The translations under genes were made by a program, and so were the position numbers. From Chitinophagales bacterium (GTDB lineage: Bacteria; Bacteroidota; Bacteroidia; Chitinophagales; Chitinophagaceae), in the NCBI GenBank assembly GCA_017303455.1, contig JAFLBM010000019.1:1-64000 (forward strand): DNA of 64,000 nt. The letters are read 5' to 3'. This document shows, piece after piece, positions 25,258 through 34,786 of the stretch (position 1 is the first letter of the stretch; each line of letters opens with the position of its first letter). The notes under the pieces were generated by a model. The model did no database searches. It was not told where the DNA came from and saw only the letters and a list, made by a program, of their open reading frames with translations.

Positions 25258-26895
25258 TTATATAAACTCAAATGAATCTCCGTCAAACAATCCTTTATCG
25301 CTCAGTTTCAGGTGGGGTATCACCAGCAAAGCCATAAAGGATAAGGTCATGAATGGTGAACCCAATGTAGAGCCGGCTTCTTTCGCGGCTTTATCGATCA
25401 TTGAATATTGTTCTGCTACTTTGTAGCCATCCTCATTGCTCATCAGCCCGCCAACAGGCAGCGGTACGATCATTTCAAAATTATCTTTAATAAGGCTTAC
25501 ACCGCCTTTATGATCAATGATCATATTGACGGCCTTGCAGATACTTTCATCATCTGCACCCACCGCAACGATATTGTGACTGTCATGTGCGACAGATGAA
25601 GCAATAGCTCCCTGTTTCAACCCGATATTTTTGATAAATGATTTGACAATGGGTGCGTTGTTGTACCTGTTGACCACTACTATCTTTAACAGGTCTCTTT
25701 CGGTATCACTTACCAGTAATCCGTTTTCGGTTTTGGACTCCAATAATAATTTGTTGGTGATCAGTTGGCCGTCGAGAGCTTCAATTACTGGAATATTTAG
25801 CTGTGAGTTACCGGTCGTTACCGGGATTTCAAAATCAGTAACATCTTTTTTAGCACAGGAAAAATTATTAATGATTCCTGCCTTCGGACTTGCGATCAGT
25901 GTCTTCCCATTTTCGGCCACTAAATTTCCGTTGATATAGGTTTGCACAGTTTCAAACTGAACAAGATCTTTTACTAAAATAAAATCTGCAGGATCGCCTT
26001 CTCTTAATAAGCCCACTTTCATATTATAATGTAATACCGGGTTTATGCAAGCTGCTTTCAGGATTTTAAAAATGTCGATCCCTTTTGCAACAGCTCTTGA
26101 GCAAAGCTGGTTGATATGACCGTCCACTAAACTGTCCGGGTGTTTGTCATCGCTGCAAAACATGATCTTATCCGGGTAGTCATTCAGTAACCCGATCAGT
26201 GCTTCAAAATTCTTAGCGGCACTGCCTTCCCGGATCAGTATCTTCATGCCGCATTGTAATTTATCCAGGGCTTCTTCGTGGGTGAAACACTCATGATCGG
26301 TACTTATACCTGCTGCGGCATAATCAGCGGCCTGCTGTCCCCTCAGCCCGGGTGCATGTCCATCCACTGGTTTACCGGTAGCGTGGGCGGCATTTATCTT
26401 TTTCATCACTTCTTTGTCTCTGTTCAGCACACCTGGAAAATTCATCATCTCGCTGAGATAAAAAATATCATCACTTTTCAATAATGCACTTACCTGTTCT
26501 GCATCTATAGCAGCTCCGGCCGTTTCAAAAATGGTAGCAGGCACACAGCTCGGTGCGCCAAAATGAAATTTGAAAGGCACTGTTTTGCCATTTTCGATCA
26601 TGAATTGCACAGCTTCCAGGCCGCATACGTTAGCAATCTCATGCGGGTCACTGATGGTGGCCACCGTGCCATGCACCACTGCCAGCCGGGCAAATTCCGA
26701 TGGCACGAGCATAGAACTTTCAATATGTACATGACTGTCAATAAAGCCGGGGAGAATATAATTTGAACTGCGGAGTCCGGTATTCATTATTTCTTTGATC
26801 GAAAGAATTCTTCCATCCTGCACTTTTATAATTGCCGGGTAAATTCTTTGCTGCTGCATATCCACAAACTGTCCGCTTATAGAAAACGATGCCAT
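25258..26895 (-). CDS. ade: Adenine deaminase
   Basis: A 545-residue amidohydrolase-superfamily enzyme that converts adenine to hypoxanthine. Metal ligands and signatures are [15 protein letters not shown] (HxH), [50 protein letters not shown] and the C-terminal [14 protein letters not shown] and GGVSLI blocks of Ade. Length is normal. It is monocistronic, and purine salvage fits with the nearby upp in general terms only, since they are separate transcripts. Confidence 0.95.
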   Translation of the reverse strand: MASFSISGQFVDMQQQRIYPAIIKVQDGRILSIKEIMNTGLRSSNYILPGFIDSHVHIESSMLVPSEFARLAVVHGTVATISDPHEIANVCGLEAVQFMIENGKTVPFKFHFGAPSCVPATIFETAGAAIDAEQVSALLKSDDIFYLSEMMNFPGVLNRDKEVMKKINAAHATGKPVDGHAPGLRGQQAADYAAAGISTDHECFTHEEALDKLQCGMKILIREGSAAKNFEALIGLLNDYPDKIMFCSDDKHPDSLVDGHINQLCSRAVAKGIDIFKILKAACINPVLHYNMKVGLLREGDPADFILVKDLVQFETVQTYINGNLVAENGKTLIASPKAGIINNFSCAKKDVTDFEIPVTTGNSQLNIPVIEALDGQLITNKLLLESKTENGLLVSDTERDLLKIVVVNRYNNAPIVKSFIKNIGLKQGAIASSVAHDSHNIVAVGADDESICKAVNMIIDHKGGVSLIKDNFEMIVPLPVGGLMSNEDGYKVAEQYSMIDKAAKEAGSTLGSPFMTLSFMALLVIPHLKLSDKGLFDGDSFEFI

Positions 26896-26957
26896 GCCGG
26901 TGATTTGGATAAAGGTAAATCACTACCTTCAAAGAACTAATTTAACTGATCACTGCT

Positions 26958-29900
26958 ATGAGAAAATTATTATGGCTTGCCTGTGCATTTGCCTTTGTTC
27001 AAACCCAGGCACAAAAAAAACCGGCAACAAAACCTGTTGCTGACAATGCTGACTCTGTTTTATTATCCAAAACAAAATACCGGCTGATCGGCCCCTGGCG
27101 GGGCGGGAGAAGCGGGGCTGTAACCGGCAGTTACAAAAATAAAAATACGTTCTACTTCGGAGGTACTGGCGGAGGTGTCTGGAAAACCAGCGATGGCGGC
27201 AGCAACTGGAAAAATATTTCTGATAAATATTTCGGCGGCACTATCGGTGCGGTGGCAGCAGCCCCTTCTGATGAGAACATCATCTACGTTGGTGAAGGGG
27301 AAAATACCATGCGGGGTAATGTGAGTGAAGGATTGGGAGGTATGTGGCGCAGTGATGATGCCGGCAGGACATGGAAAAATATTGGCCTGAAAGACGGCAG
27401 GCATATCATACGGATCGTTATTCATCCGAGAGACCCAAATACAGTTTGGGCAGCAGTAATGGGGCATTTGTTTGGTCCCAATGAAGAAAGAGGTGTTTAT
27501 AAAACGACAGATGGGGGAAAAACATGGAAGCGGACTTTGTTTGTGAATAACCAAACCGGTTGCAGTGACCTGGTGATGGAACCGGGTAATCCATCTGTCT
27601 TTTATGCCGGAACCTGGCGGTTGATCAGGACGCCGCATAGCCTGGAAAGTGGAGGTGAAGGAAGTGGTCTCTGGAAAAGTATGGATGGCGGTGAAACCTG
27701 GATAAATATCACTGCAAAGAAAGGATTGCCCAAAGGAGTGTGGGGAATTACAGGAGTAGCCGTTGCTCAGTCTAATCCTGATAAACTGTATGCTATTATC
27801 GAGAATGAAAAAGGCGGTATGTATGTGAGTACAGATGCCGGAGAAACCTGGACCCTGACCAGCAACGATAATAATATCCGCCAACGGGCCTGGTATTATA
27901 CCAAAGTATTTGTTGATCCGAAAAATGAGAACCTGGTCTATGCACCGAATGTAAACTTTATGCGCAGCAGGGATGGGGGTAAAACATTTCAAAGTGTGAA
28001 TACACCACATGGCGATCATCATGACCTGTGGATTGACCCTGAGAATGGGAACAGGATGATCGTGGCAGATGATGGTGGTGCACAGGTAAGTTTTGATGGG
28101 GGTGATAACTGGAGTACTTATTTAAACCAGCCTACTGCGCAGATCTACCGGGTATCAACAGACAACTCTTTTCCCTACCGCATACTGGGTGCACAACAGG
28201 ATAATTCAACCTTACGGATAAAACACAGGACCTACGGAGCAGCTATTACTGACAGGGATTGGGAGGTAACAGCGGGCAGTGAAAGTGGTTATGTGGTAGC
28301 GGATCCTTTGAACCCGGATATTGTTTACGGGGGCAATTACGGAGGCTATTTATCAAGACTGGATCATAAAACAGGTGAGAACCGGGCTGTGAGTGTATGG
28401 CCTGATAACCCGATGGGAGCAGGTGCTGATGTATTGAAGTATCGCTTTCAGTGGAACTTCCCGATCTTCTTTTCACCCCATAACCCGAAACGGTTATATG
28501 CAGCGGGCAATCATTTATTCGTTACTGAAAATGAAGGAGCCGGCTGGCAGGAAATTTCACCTGACCTGACCACCAACGACAAATCTAAACAAGGGTCCAG
28601 CGGTGGCCCGATCACCAAAGACAATACATCGGTGGAATATTACTGCACCATTTTCACGGCAGCAGAAAGTACAACGGAAGAAGGCGTATTATGGACAGGC
28701 AGTGATGATGGATTGATACATGTCAGCCGGGATGCCGGTAAAAACTGGGAGAATGTAACACCGAAGGATTGTCCCAAATGGATGATGTGGAACTGCATTG
28801 AGACCGATCCTTTCAAAAAAGGAGCAGCTTATTTTATCGGTACAAGATACAAAAGCGATGATTTTGCTCCGTATATCTACAAAACAGAGGATTACGGGAA
28901 AACGTGGAAGCTGATTGTAAACGGGATCAATAAACTTCATTTTACAAGGGCAATGCGGGCAGACAGAAAAGTGGCTGGGTTATTATATGCGGGAACAGAG
29001 TATGGAATGTATATCAGTTATGATGATGGTGCTAACTGGAAGTCATTTCAACTGAATCTTCCTGTTGTTCCAATCACCGATTTAACCATTAAGAATAATG
29101 ACCTTGTCGTTGCCACACAGGGCCGCTCTTTCTATGTGCTGGATGACCTGAGTGTGATCCAGCAACTGAGTACCCCTGTTTTGCAAAAATCATTGCATGT
29201 CTTTGTTCCTGATCCTGCCTGGCGGATACGGAGTGGAGGGTTTGGATCCCGGTCCGGCCCGCCGGCCAATGCAGGTGCTAATCCTCCCAACGGTGCCATT
29301 ATTAATTTTTATGTGAAAGAAGCTGGTGACACAACGAAAGCTTCCATAACCATCATGGATAAAAATAAAAAACAGATCCGCATTTTTTCAACCGATGCTA
29401 AAGAAGCCAGGGATAAGATGGAACTTTCAAAAGGGATGAATCGTTTTGTATGGAACCTCCAATACCCGGAAGCAGAACGGGTGGAAGGCATGATCTTATG
29501 GAACGGCGTGCCGGGAAGTGTGATGGCTCCACCGGGCGAATATCTTTTTAAACTGAAAGTGGGTAACGAAACTGCTGAAGGCAACATACTGCTGAAAGCT
29601 GATCCGAATTATAAAATAACACAGGCTGAATATGAAGAGCAATTCAATTTCCTGCAAACAGTGATGGGGAAATTCAATGAAGTGCAGAAAGCGATTAAAG
29701 ACATCCGTGCACTAAGAAGCCAGATAAGCGATTTTACTGGCCGGCAGGAAAAAGATTCTATCAAAGAGATAAAAGCTATGGCGGATAGTATCATTAAACA
29801 ACTGACGGCTGTGGAAGAAACTTTTTACCAGACCAAAGCCAAAAGCAGCCAGGATGTGCTTAACTATCCTATCCGGTTGAATGATAAGCTCAGTGGTTTA

Positions 29901-30101
29901 TTTGATGCAGCTAACAGCGGGAATATGGCTCCGCCAAAACAGGCTAAAGAGGTGTATGCTGAATTATCGAAGCAATGTGATGAGCAGTTGACGAAGTATA
30001 AAAAAATAAAAGAAGAAGAAGTTGCAAAATTGAACCAGCTGATCAGGGATAAAGCAGTGCCGGTAATAGGATTAAAAAAGGAAGACAGTAAGAAGGATTA
30101 A
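26958..30101 (+). CDS. Large secreted sortilin/BNR-repeat (VPS10-like) beta-propeller protein
   Basis: A 1047-residue product with a signal peptide (residues 1-18). Many BNR/Asp-box repeats of the type SxDGGxxW follow, for example SDGGSNWKN, SDDAGRTWKN, TDGGKTWKR, MDGGETWIN, TDAGETWTL, SRDGGKTFQ, SYDDGANWK. These make one or two propellers over residues 40-760. The last 250 residues hold a beta-rich domain and a coiled-coil region (LRSQISDFTGRQEKDSIKEIKAM). Family members are annotated as glycosyl hydrolases or sortilin-like proteins. I see no catalytic residues that fix an activity, and there is no type IX sorting domain. Confidence 0.88.
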   Translation: MRKLLWLACAFAFVQTQAQKKPATKPVADNADSVLLSKTKYRLIGPWRGGRSGAVTGSYKNKNTFYFGGTGGGVWKTSDGGSNWKNISDKYFGGTIGAVAAAPSDENIIYVGEGENTMRGNVSEGLGGMWRSDDAGRTWKNIGLKDGRHIIRIVIHPRDPNTVWAAVMGHLFGPNEERGVYKTTDGGKTWKRTLFVNNQTGCSDLVMEPGNPSVFYAGTWRLIRTPHSLESGGEGSGLWKSMDGGETWINITAKKGLPKGVWGITGVAVAQSNPDKLYAIIENEKGGMYVSTDAGETWTLTSNDNNIRQRAWYYTKVFVDPKNENLVYAPNVNFMRSRDGGKTFQSVNTPHGDHHDLWIDPENGNRMIVADDGGAQVSFDGGDNWSTYLNQPTAQIYRVSTDNSFPYRILGAQQDNSTLRIKHRTYGAAITDRDWEVTAGSESGYVVADPLNPDIVYGGNYGGYLSRLDHKTGENRAVSVWPDNPMGAGADVLKYRFQWNFPIFFSPHNPKRLYAAGNHLFVTENEGAGWQEISPDLTTNDKSKQGSSGGPITKDNTSVEYYCTIFTAAESTTEEGVLWTGSDDGLIHVSRDAGKNWENVTPKDCPKWMMWNCIETDPFKKGAAYFIGTRYKSDDFAPYIYKTEDYGKTWKLIVNGINKLHFTRAMRADRKVAGLLYAGTEYGMYISYDDGANWKSFQLNLPVVPITDLTIKNNDLVVATQGRSFYVLDDLSVIQQLSTPVLQKSLHVFVPDPAWRIRSGGFGSRSGPPANAGANPPNGAIINFYVKEAGDTTKASITIMDKNKKQIRIFSTDAKEARDKMELSKGMNRFVWNLQYPEAERVEGMILWNGVPGSVMAPPGEYLFKLKVGNETAEGNILLKADPNYKITQAEYEEQFNFLQTVMGKFNEVQKAIKDIRALRSQISDFTGRQEKDSIKEIKAMADSIIKQLTAVEETFYQTKAKSSQDVLNYPIRLNDKLSGLFDAANSGNMAPPKQAKEVYAELSKQCDEQLTKYKKIKEEEVAKLNQLIRDKAVPVIGLKKEDSKKD

Positions 30102-30115
30102 ACATGATCTTATAT

Positions 30116-30145
30116 AAAAAGGCTTCAGTTTTTGAAGCCTTTTTA
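30116..30145. terminator. Bidirectional intrinsic terminator
   Basis: The stem AAAAAGGCTTCA/TGAAGCCTTTTT with a 5-base loop lies between the BNR-repeat gene and the convergent desaturase gene, with a T-run after it on both strands. Confidence 0.85.
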
Positions 30146-30148
30146 TAT

Positions 30149-31189
30149 TTATGCAATGCGTTGAATAGGTCTTGTTCGTTCTTTCATCAAAGCGATAGCT
30201 TCTTCTTTGCTGCTGAACATATTGTTCACGTTAACCAGGTTGTCGGCCAGTTTATCATAATTCTTGGTCATAAGCCAGAGAAAAACATGCAGGTAATGAA
30301 TGCCGTCAAACACCAGTATTTTCTGTTTGGCAAACTCATCTTTATTTTTCATGAACTCAACAGGGATCTCGGTATAATGCAAGGCAGGGCGAACATGGTG
30401 TACGGCATGATAACCATCATTCCAGCACATCTGGTTATACTTGGTGTTAATGCAATTGATCGTATTGTCTTCCAGGTTCTCCGGGTTTACAAAAGCATGT
30501 TGCGCCCAGTTGCCGAGCATCATTACTATTCTTGCAAAAACAAAAGGAATGATGAATATCCAGAGGGTAGCCTGCAGGTTCACAAAACACATAGCGACAC
30601 AGAAGATGTAAAAAGAAATCTCTCCGTAACTCAGGCGCATATAAAGTTTTTTTCTTTTCCGGTTGAACAGGTACATGAATGTATCCCGGAAACCTAAAAC
30701 AAGAAAACGGCCTACATACTTAAGAAATCCTCCAAGACTGTCTCTTTTGTAAGGCAGGGTACTGCTGGCATCATCATGCATATTATTTTCTACATGGTGC
30801 ATCGCCATATGATGCACAAAATAAGTTTCAGGCGTATGGCCAAAGAAAGGGCACACCACCCAGATCACCCAGTTGTACATCCAGTTGTATTCTTTCTTAA
30901 ACAATTTGCGGTGACTGATACAGTGCAGCATCAAACCAAACCGGCCTTTGAAATACATCTGGGAAACATAGAAATAAGGAATATAGGCCAGCCACCAGTA
31001 CCAGCCTTGTAATACCGGGGTATACAATAACACCGCCACAGGTATGACAAGAATGTGAATAGCCGTCAGCAAATGAATAAAAGGAAGATCTCTCTTATCA
31101 CTGATATAATTCAGCCAGAATTTTTCGTACCAGCTGTAGTGATCTTTTGGGACATAAATCGGATCTGTAATGGTGGTCAGTGCCTTCAT
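30149..31189 (-). CDS. Membrane fatty-acid desaturase-type di-iron protein
   Basis: The 346-residue product has membrane segments at about residues 38-80 and 195-225 and three histidine clusters: HCISHRKLF near residue 110, HHMAMHHVENN near 145 and DGYHAVHHVRPALHY near 280. These are the HxxxxH, HxxHH-like and HxxHH boxes of the desaturase/hydroxylase family, which activate oxygen at a di-iron centre to modify acyl chains or carotenoids. Substrate and regiochemistry cannot be read. It is a single gene ending at the shared terminator. Confidence 0.87.
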   Translation of the reverse strand: MKALTTITDPIYVPKDHYSWYEKFWLNYISDKRDLPFIHLLTAIHILVIPVAVLLYTPVLQGWYWWLAYIPYFYVSQMYFKGRFGLMLHCISHRKLFKKEYNWMYNWVIWVVCPFFGHTPETYFVHHMAMHHVENNMHDDASSTLPYKRDSLGGFLKYVGRFLVLGFRDTFMYLFNRKRKKLYMRLSYGEISFYIFCVAMCFVNLQATLWIFIIPFVFARIVMMLGNWAQHAFVNPENLEDNTINCINTKYNQMCWNDGYHAVHHVRPALHYTEIPVEFMKNKDEFAKQKILVFDGIHYLHVFLWLMTKNYDKLADNLVNVNNMFSSKEEAIALMKERTRPIQRIA

Positions 31190-31389
31190 GAAATAGCTTA
31201 GTTATTTGAAAAACGGGCCGGGTTTACGGCTACGAATACATGCTTTAAATACCCCAAAATCAGGGAATATTCAAACGGCGTAAAACTAAGGGATTCCGGC
31301 TAAAAAAAAGCTGATTGTTTGATATCCGCCACCCGGTAAAAGACTGGCAATCAGGTATTGTTACAACAAAGGAGTAATATTTTCCCGGG

Positions 31390-32835
31390 TTATTGTTTTA
31401 ATTCCGTTTTTTGAGGCCTTATAACACCTGTATTGCCACCACCATCAAGGGTAAGGTCAACGGGTTTATTGGTACTCCAGGCTCCTCTTGTAAAATCGGG
31501 AACATCCACTGTTCTTGATTTTTTTGCCACCGATCTTTCACTCAGCGGGGTGAGGGCACTCCAGGCAGCAGCATCATAGACATCCTGGTCAAGTGGTAGA
31601 CCATTGCGCAGGCAATCGATCAGCCGCCAGTCCATGATAAAATCCATACCGCCATGGCCGCCCACATCTTTGGCAATAGCACCAATATGGTTTACGATTG
31701 GCGGAGAATATTTTTTATACAGGTTATCCAGTTCTTCTTTTTTGATCCAGCTATGACCGAAAGCAATTCTTTCCGGACCGGGCCATTTTTGGGCAGCCCC
31801 TTTTGTTCCGCTGATCAAATGAATTCTTGAATAAGGCCGGATCGTTGAGACGTCATGCTGAATCATGATGGTTTTGCCTTTATAGGTTCTTAACAGTGTA
31901 GTATTCATATTTCCACGATAAGGCTTATCGGTATAGTCTTTGAAAAAATCATCTTTGGCAGCCAGCTCTTTGGCCATTGTATTCAATGTAAAATCATTGG
32001 AGCTCATGCTGACAAGATGGTCTAATTGATCACCCCGGTTGATATTCATACATTGGGCAACTGGTCCCAGGCCATGGGTGGGATAAAGGCTGCCATTGCG
32101 GCCAATATTTTCTTTCAACCGCCACATATCGGCATAAGCATTCTTATTGAACAGCCAGTCTTTGCTCAGGTCATGAATATAGGCTCCTTCTGCATGCAAT
32201 ATTTCCCCGAATAACCCCTGCCGGGCCATATTCAGGGTCAGCAGCTCAAAAAAATCATAGCAACAATTCTCCAGCATCATACAATGCTGTTTGGTTTTCT
32301 CTGATGTTTCCACCAGTTCCCAGCATTCATCAATGGTTTTAGCTCCCGGCACTTCAATGGCAACATGTTTTCCATTCTTCATGGCATATACGGCAATAGG
32401 TGTATGCAGGTGCCAGGGTGTTGGCGTATAAACAAGATCAATAGCATTGTTTTCACAAACAGCTTTCCAGCCTTCTTCCCCGCTGTATTCTTTTGCTTTG
32501 GGCCTGCCCATTTTTTCCAGGGTCTTTTGGGCTGCAGCTACCCGGTCGGGGTATTTATCACACAAGGCCACGATCACAGCACCGTCAATATAACTTAAAC
32601 GTTCAACAGCATCACTTCCTCTTTGCCCCAGGCCAATCACGGCAATGCGAACCGTTGCTATCTTCGGAGCTGCATAGCCACACATATTGAACCGTTGTTT
32701 CCCTTTTTCCAGGGAGGCGGATCTTTCGATCTCCTCATCGGTTGCAGTTATAGAAGCAAAAGAGGGAAGCCCGGTGGCTAATAATCCGCCACCAACAGCC
32801 ATTCGGCGTAAAAATTTCCTGCGATCGTTATTCAT
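31390..32835 (-). CDS. Tat-exported Gfo/Idh/MocA-type protein, probably GH109 alpha-N-acetylgalactosaminidase
   Basis: The ATG at 32835 starts MNNDRRKFLRRMAVGGGLLA, a twin-arginine signal; an upstream in-frame start (32907) would bury it. The 481-residue product has a Rossmann domain (VRIAVIGLGQRGSDAV), a substrate motif EVPGAKTIDECWELVE and the long TPTPWHLHTPIAVYAMKNGKHV block. The C-terminal GHGGMDFIMDWRLIDCLRN and LPLDQDVYDAAAWSALTPLSE strongly resemble GH109 enzymes, which use NAD as a cofactor to cleave GalNAc. An inositol dehydrogenase-like role is less likely given the Tat signal and C-terminus. Confidence 0.82.
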   Translation of the reverse strand: MNNDRRKFLRRMAVGGGLLATGLPSFASITATDEEIERSASLEKGKQRFNMCGYAAPKIATVRIAVIGLGQRGSDAVERLSYIDGAVIVALCDKYPDRVAAAQKTLEKMGRPKAKEYSGEEGWKAVCENNAIDLVYTPTPWHLHTPIAVYAMKNGKHVAIEVPGAKTIDECWELVETSEKTKQHCMMLENCCYDFFELLTLNMARQGLFGEILHAEGAYIHDLSKDWLFNKNAYADMWRLKENIGRNGSLYPTHGLGPVAQCMNINRGDQLDHLVSMSSNDFTLNTMAKELAAKDDFFKDYTDKPYRGNMNTTLLRTYKGKTIMIQHDVSTIRPYSRIHLISGTKGAAQKWPGPERIAFGHSWIKKEELDNLYKKYSPPIVNHIGAIAKDVGGHGGMDFIMDWRLIDCLRNGLPLDQDVYDAAAWSALTPLSERSVAKKSRTVDVPDFTRGAWSTNKPVDLTLDGGGNTGVIRPQKTELKQ

Positions 32836-33099
32836 ATACCTTTTATTGAGTTGCTGCAAGTTCATTAAATAACCAGTAGAATACTGCAACTTGCCAAATT
32901 CAGACAATCGTTTGATGTGCTGTGGTAATTACAGAAAATACTGTTTTTCACTTCTGCTGGCTGGGAATATTTACCTGTAACAAATTGTACGCAAAAAAAA
33001 CAGTGTTTGCCCGGTATAAATCCGCTGTGGATAAGCTGGCTTTGGCAATGTGTTTGCCGCTTATTGGATAAGCCATCGCAACCATTAAAATCCATACAT

Positions 33100-33171
33100 A
33101 TGAAAATAACAATGGCTGTTAACGTACTGATCATCCTGCTGTATTACGTGGTGCTGCTGATAGCAGCCTGA
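33100..33171 (+). CDS. Possible 23-residue hydrophobic peptide
   Basis: ATG at 33100 opens MKITMAVNVLIILLYYVVLL and ends IAA before TGA, which is a single membrane-helix-like segment of the kind often missed by gene callers. It lies alone in the 365-bp space (32836-33200) between two minus-strand genes, and no promoter or Shine-Dalgarno is clear. It could be chance, since no conservation can be tested here. Confidence 0.25.
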   Translation: MKITMAVNVLIILLYYVVLLIAA

Positions 33172-33200
33172 AGATGATCAAACCAGTTCAGGAGAAATCT

Positions 33201-33881
33201 CTACTGGTTATCCAGCAGATCGGGTCTTCTGTCTTTTGTTCGTTGTAATGACTGCTCATGCCGCCATTCTTCGATCAGCCTGTGATTGCCACTCATGAGC
33301 ACATCCGGCACTTTCCAACCCCTGAAATCAACAGGCCTGCTGTATACAGGCGGGGCCAACAGATTATCCTGGAAAGAGTCAAACAGCGCAGATGTTTCAT
33401 CATTTAACACACCGGGCAGTAAACGGCCGATGGCATCTACTAAGATAGCAGCAGGTAGTTCACCTCCGCTCAGCACAAAATCACCGATGGAAATTTCCTT
33501 AGTAACAAAATGGTCACGAATGCGCTGGTCAATCCCTTTATAATGCCCGCAGATCAGCAAAAGATTTTCTTTTAAGGAGAGTGTATTGACCATTTTTTGT
33601 TTCAGCTGCTCTCCATCCGGGGTCAGGAAAATGATCTCGTCATAGTTTCGGACAGCCGATAATTCTTCAATGGCTTTGACCAGCGGCTCACACATCATCA
33701 CCATACCGGCACCACCACCATACTGGTAATCATCTACCTGCCCGTATTCATTCACGGCCCATTTTCTCAACTGGTGAATTTCAACTTTCAGCAGGCCCCT
33801 TTCCTGCGCCCTTTTCATGATGCTATGGCTCAGGGGGCTTTCCAGCAGTTCCGGTAAAACAGTAAGAATGTCAATATGCAT
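33201..33881 (-). CDS. trmD: tRNA (guanine-N1-)-methyltransferase
   Basis: The 226-residue SPOUT enzyme methylates G37 in tRNAs with a G36. The trefoil-knot motifs are [37 protein letters not shown] and [14 protein letters not shown], and the last two form the SAM-binding knot. Its ATG follows the promoter element by only four bases, so the mRNA may be leaderless. It is monocistronic here, not in the rimM-rplS operon common in other phyla. Confidence 0.96.
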   Translation of the reverse strand: MHIDILTVLPELLESPLSHSIMKRAQERGLLKVEIHQLRKWAVNEYGQVDDYQYGGGAGMVMMCEPLVKAIEELSAVRNYDEIIFLTPDGEQLKQKMVNTLSLKENLLLICGHYKGIDQRIRDHFVTKEISIGDFVLSGGELPAAILVDAIGRLLPGVLNDETSALFDSFQDNLLAPPVYSRPVDFRGWKVPDVLMSGNHRLIEEWRHEQSLQRTKDRRPDLLDNQ

Positions 33882-33885
33882 GGAA

Positions 33886-33918
33886 CAAAGATAGAAACTT
33901 GGGCTTTAACAGGGCAAA
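33886..33918 (-). promoter_or_regulatory. Predicted promoter abutting the trmD start codon
   Basis: On the minus strand TTTG (33918-33915), 21 bases, TATCTTTG (33893-33886). This is a perfect consensus pair, only four bases before ATG 33881. Transcription would begin at or very near the start codon. Confidence 0.65.
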
Positions 33919-34093
33919 GCAACAGCTTACTAAACTAATACAGTTTTAATCCGTGACCAGCCCGCCTGCAGCAGGTTTAGAGGAATTTTGCAGTTGAGCC
34001 AGGTGATGCACCTGCTCTTTATCAGCAGCTATATGTATTGATCACTTGTACAAAACTTATTTATTCCTGAACAGCCACTAACTTTATAAAATA

Positions 34094-34786
34094 ATGACAC
34101 TGGATATTAATATCCTCATTGTTGAGGACGAAAAAAAGATCGCTGATTCATTAAAGCAGGGACTTACAGAAAACAGTTTCCAGGCTGAAGTGGCTTATGA
34201 CGGAATATTGGGATGGAAGCTGTTCCGTAATCAGTCGTTTGACCTGGTGATCCTTGATATCAACCTGCCCGGTATGAACGGGTATGAATTATGTAAAGCT
34301 ATTCGTTCTGCAAACGCTGCCATACCCGTGGTGATGCTTACAGCTATGAGTGCTGTGGATGATAAAATAGAAGGATTTGACGCCGGGGCTGATGATTATA
34401 TCATTAAGCCGTTTGATTTCAGGGAGCTGCTGGTACGGATCAGGGCGTTGCTCAAAAGAATTCACACGACGGTAGCAACCGGTACTTTATTAAAAGCAGG
34501 TGACCTGGTCATGAACCTGGATAGTAAGGAAGTAACCAGAAGTGAACAGGTAATCTCATTGACTGCAAAGGAGTTCCAGTTACTGGAGTATTTGCTGCGC
34601 AATAAGAACCGGGTGGTATCCCGTGCTGATATAGCCCTGCAGGTATGGGATATTGATTTTGATACCCGTACCAATGTGATCGATGTATATGTGAATTACC
34701 TCCGGAAAAAAATTGATAAAGGGTTTGATGAACCGCTTATTCATACCCAGGTGGGAATGGGCTATATCCTGAAAGATAAAAGCTGA
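34094..34786 (+). CDS. OmpR/PhoB-family response regulator
   Basis: The 230-residue product has a receiver domain (acidic IVEDEKK at residues 9-15, phospho-acceptor Asp55 in LVILDINLPG, Thr in VVMLTAMS, Lys in DDYIIKPFDF) and a winged-helix DNA-binding domain (SLTAKEFQLLEYLLRNKNRVVSRADIALQVW). It is the first gene of the pair, and its stop overlaps the kinase ATG by one base. The regulated genes are unknown. The universal stress and TPR genes downstream may belong to the same transcript. Confidence 0.94.
   Translation: MTLDINILIVEDEKKIADSLKQGLTENSFQAEVAYDGILGWKLFRNQSFDLVILDINLPGMNGYELCKAIRSANAAIPVVMLTAMSAVDDKIEGFDAGADDYIIKPFDFRELLVRIRALLKRIHTTVATGTLLKAGDLVMNLDSKEVTRSEQVISLTAKEFQLLEYLLRNKNRVVSRADIALQVWDIDFDTRTNVIDVYVNYLRKKIDKGFDEPLIHTQVGMGYILKDKS

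Noticed and set aside
27063..28022. Minus-strand frame of 319 codons within the BNR-repeat gene
   Set aside because: Cys/His/Pro-rich translation typical of an antisense frame; the plus strand has repeated Asp-box motifs over the same bases.
30104..30697. Plus-strand frame of 197 codons over the desaturase gene
   Set aside because: The opposite frame carries the three His boxes of a desaturase; the plus frame also starts inside a terminator.
31190..31389. Possible RNA gene or riboswitch in the gap before the GH109-like gene
   Set aside because: No conserved RNA motif or stable multi-stem fold could be recognised by eye.
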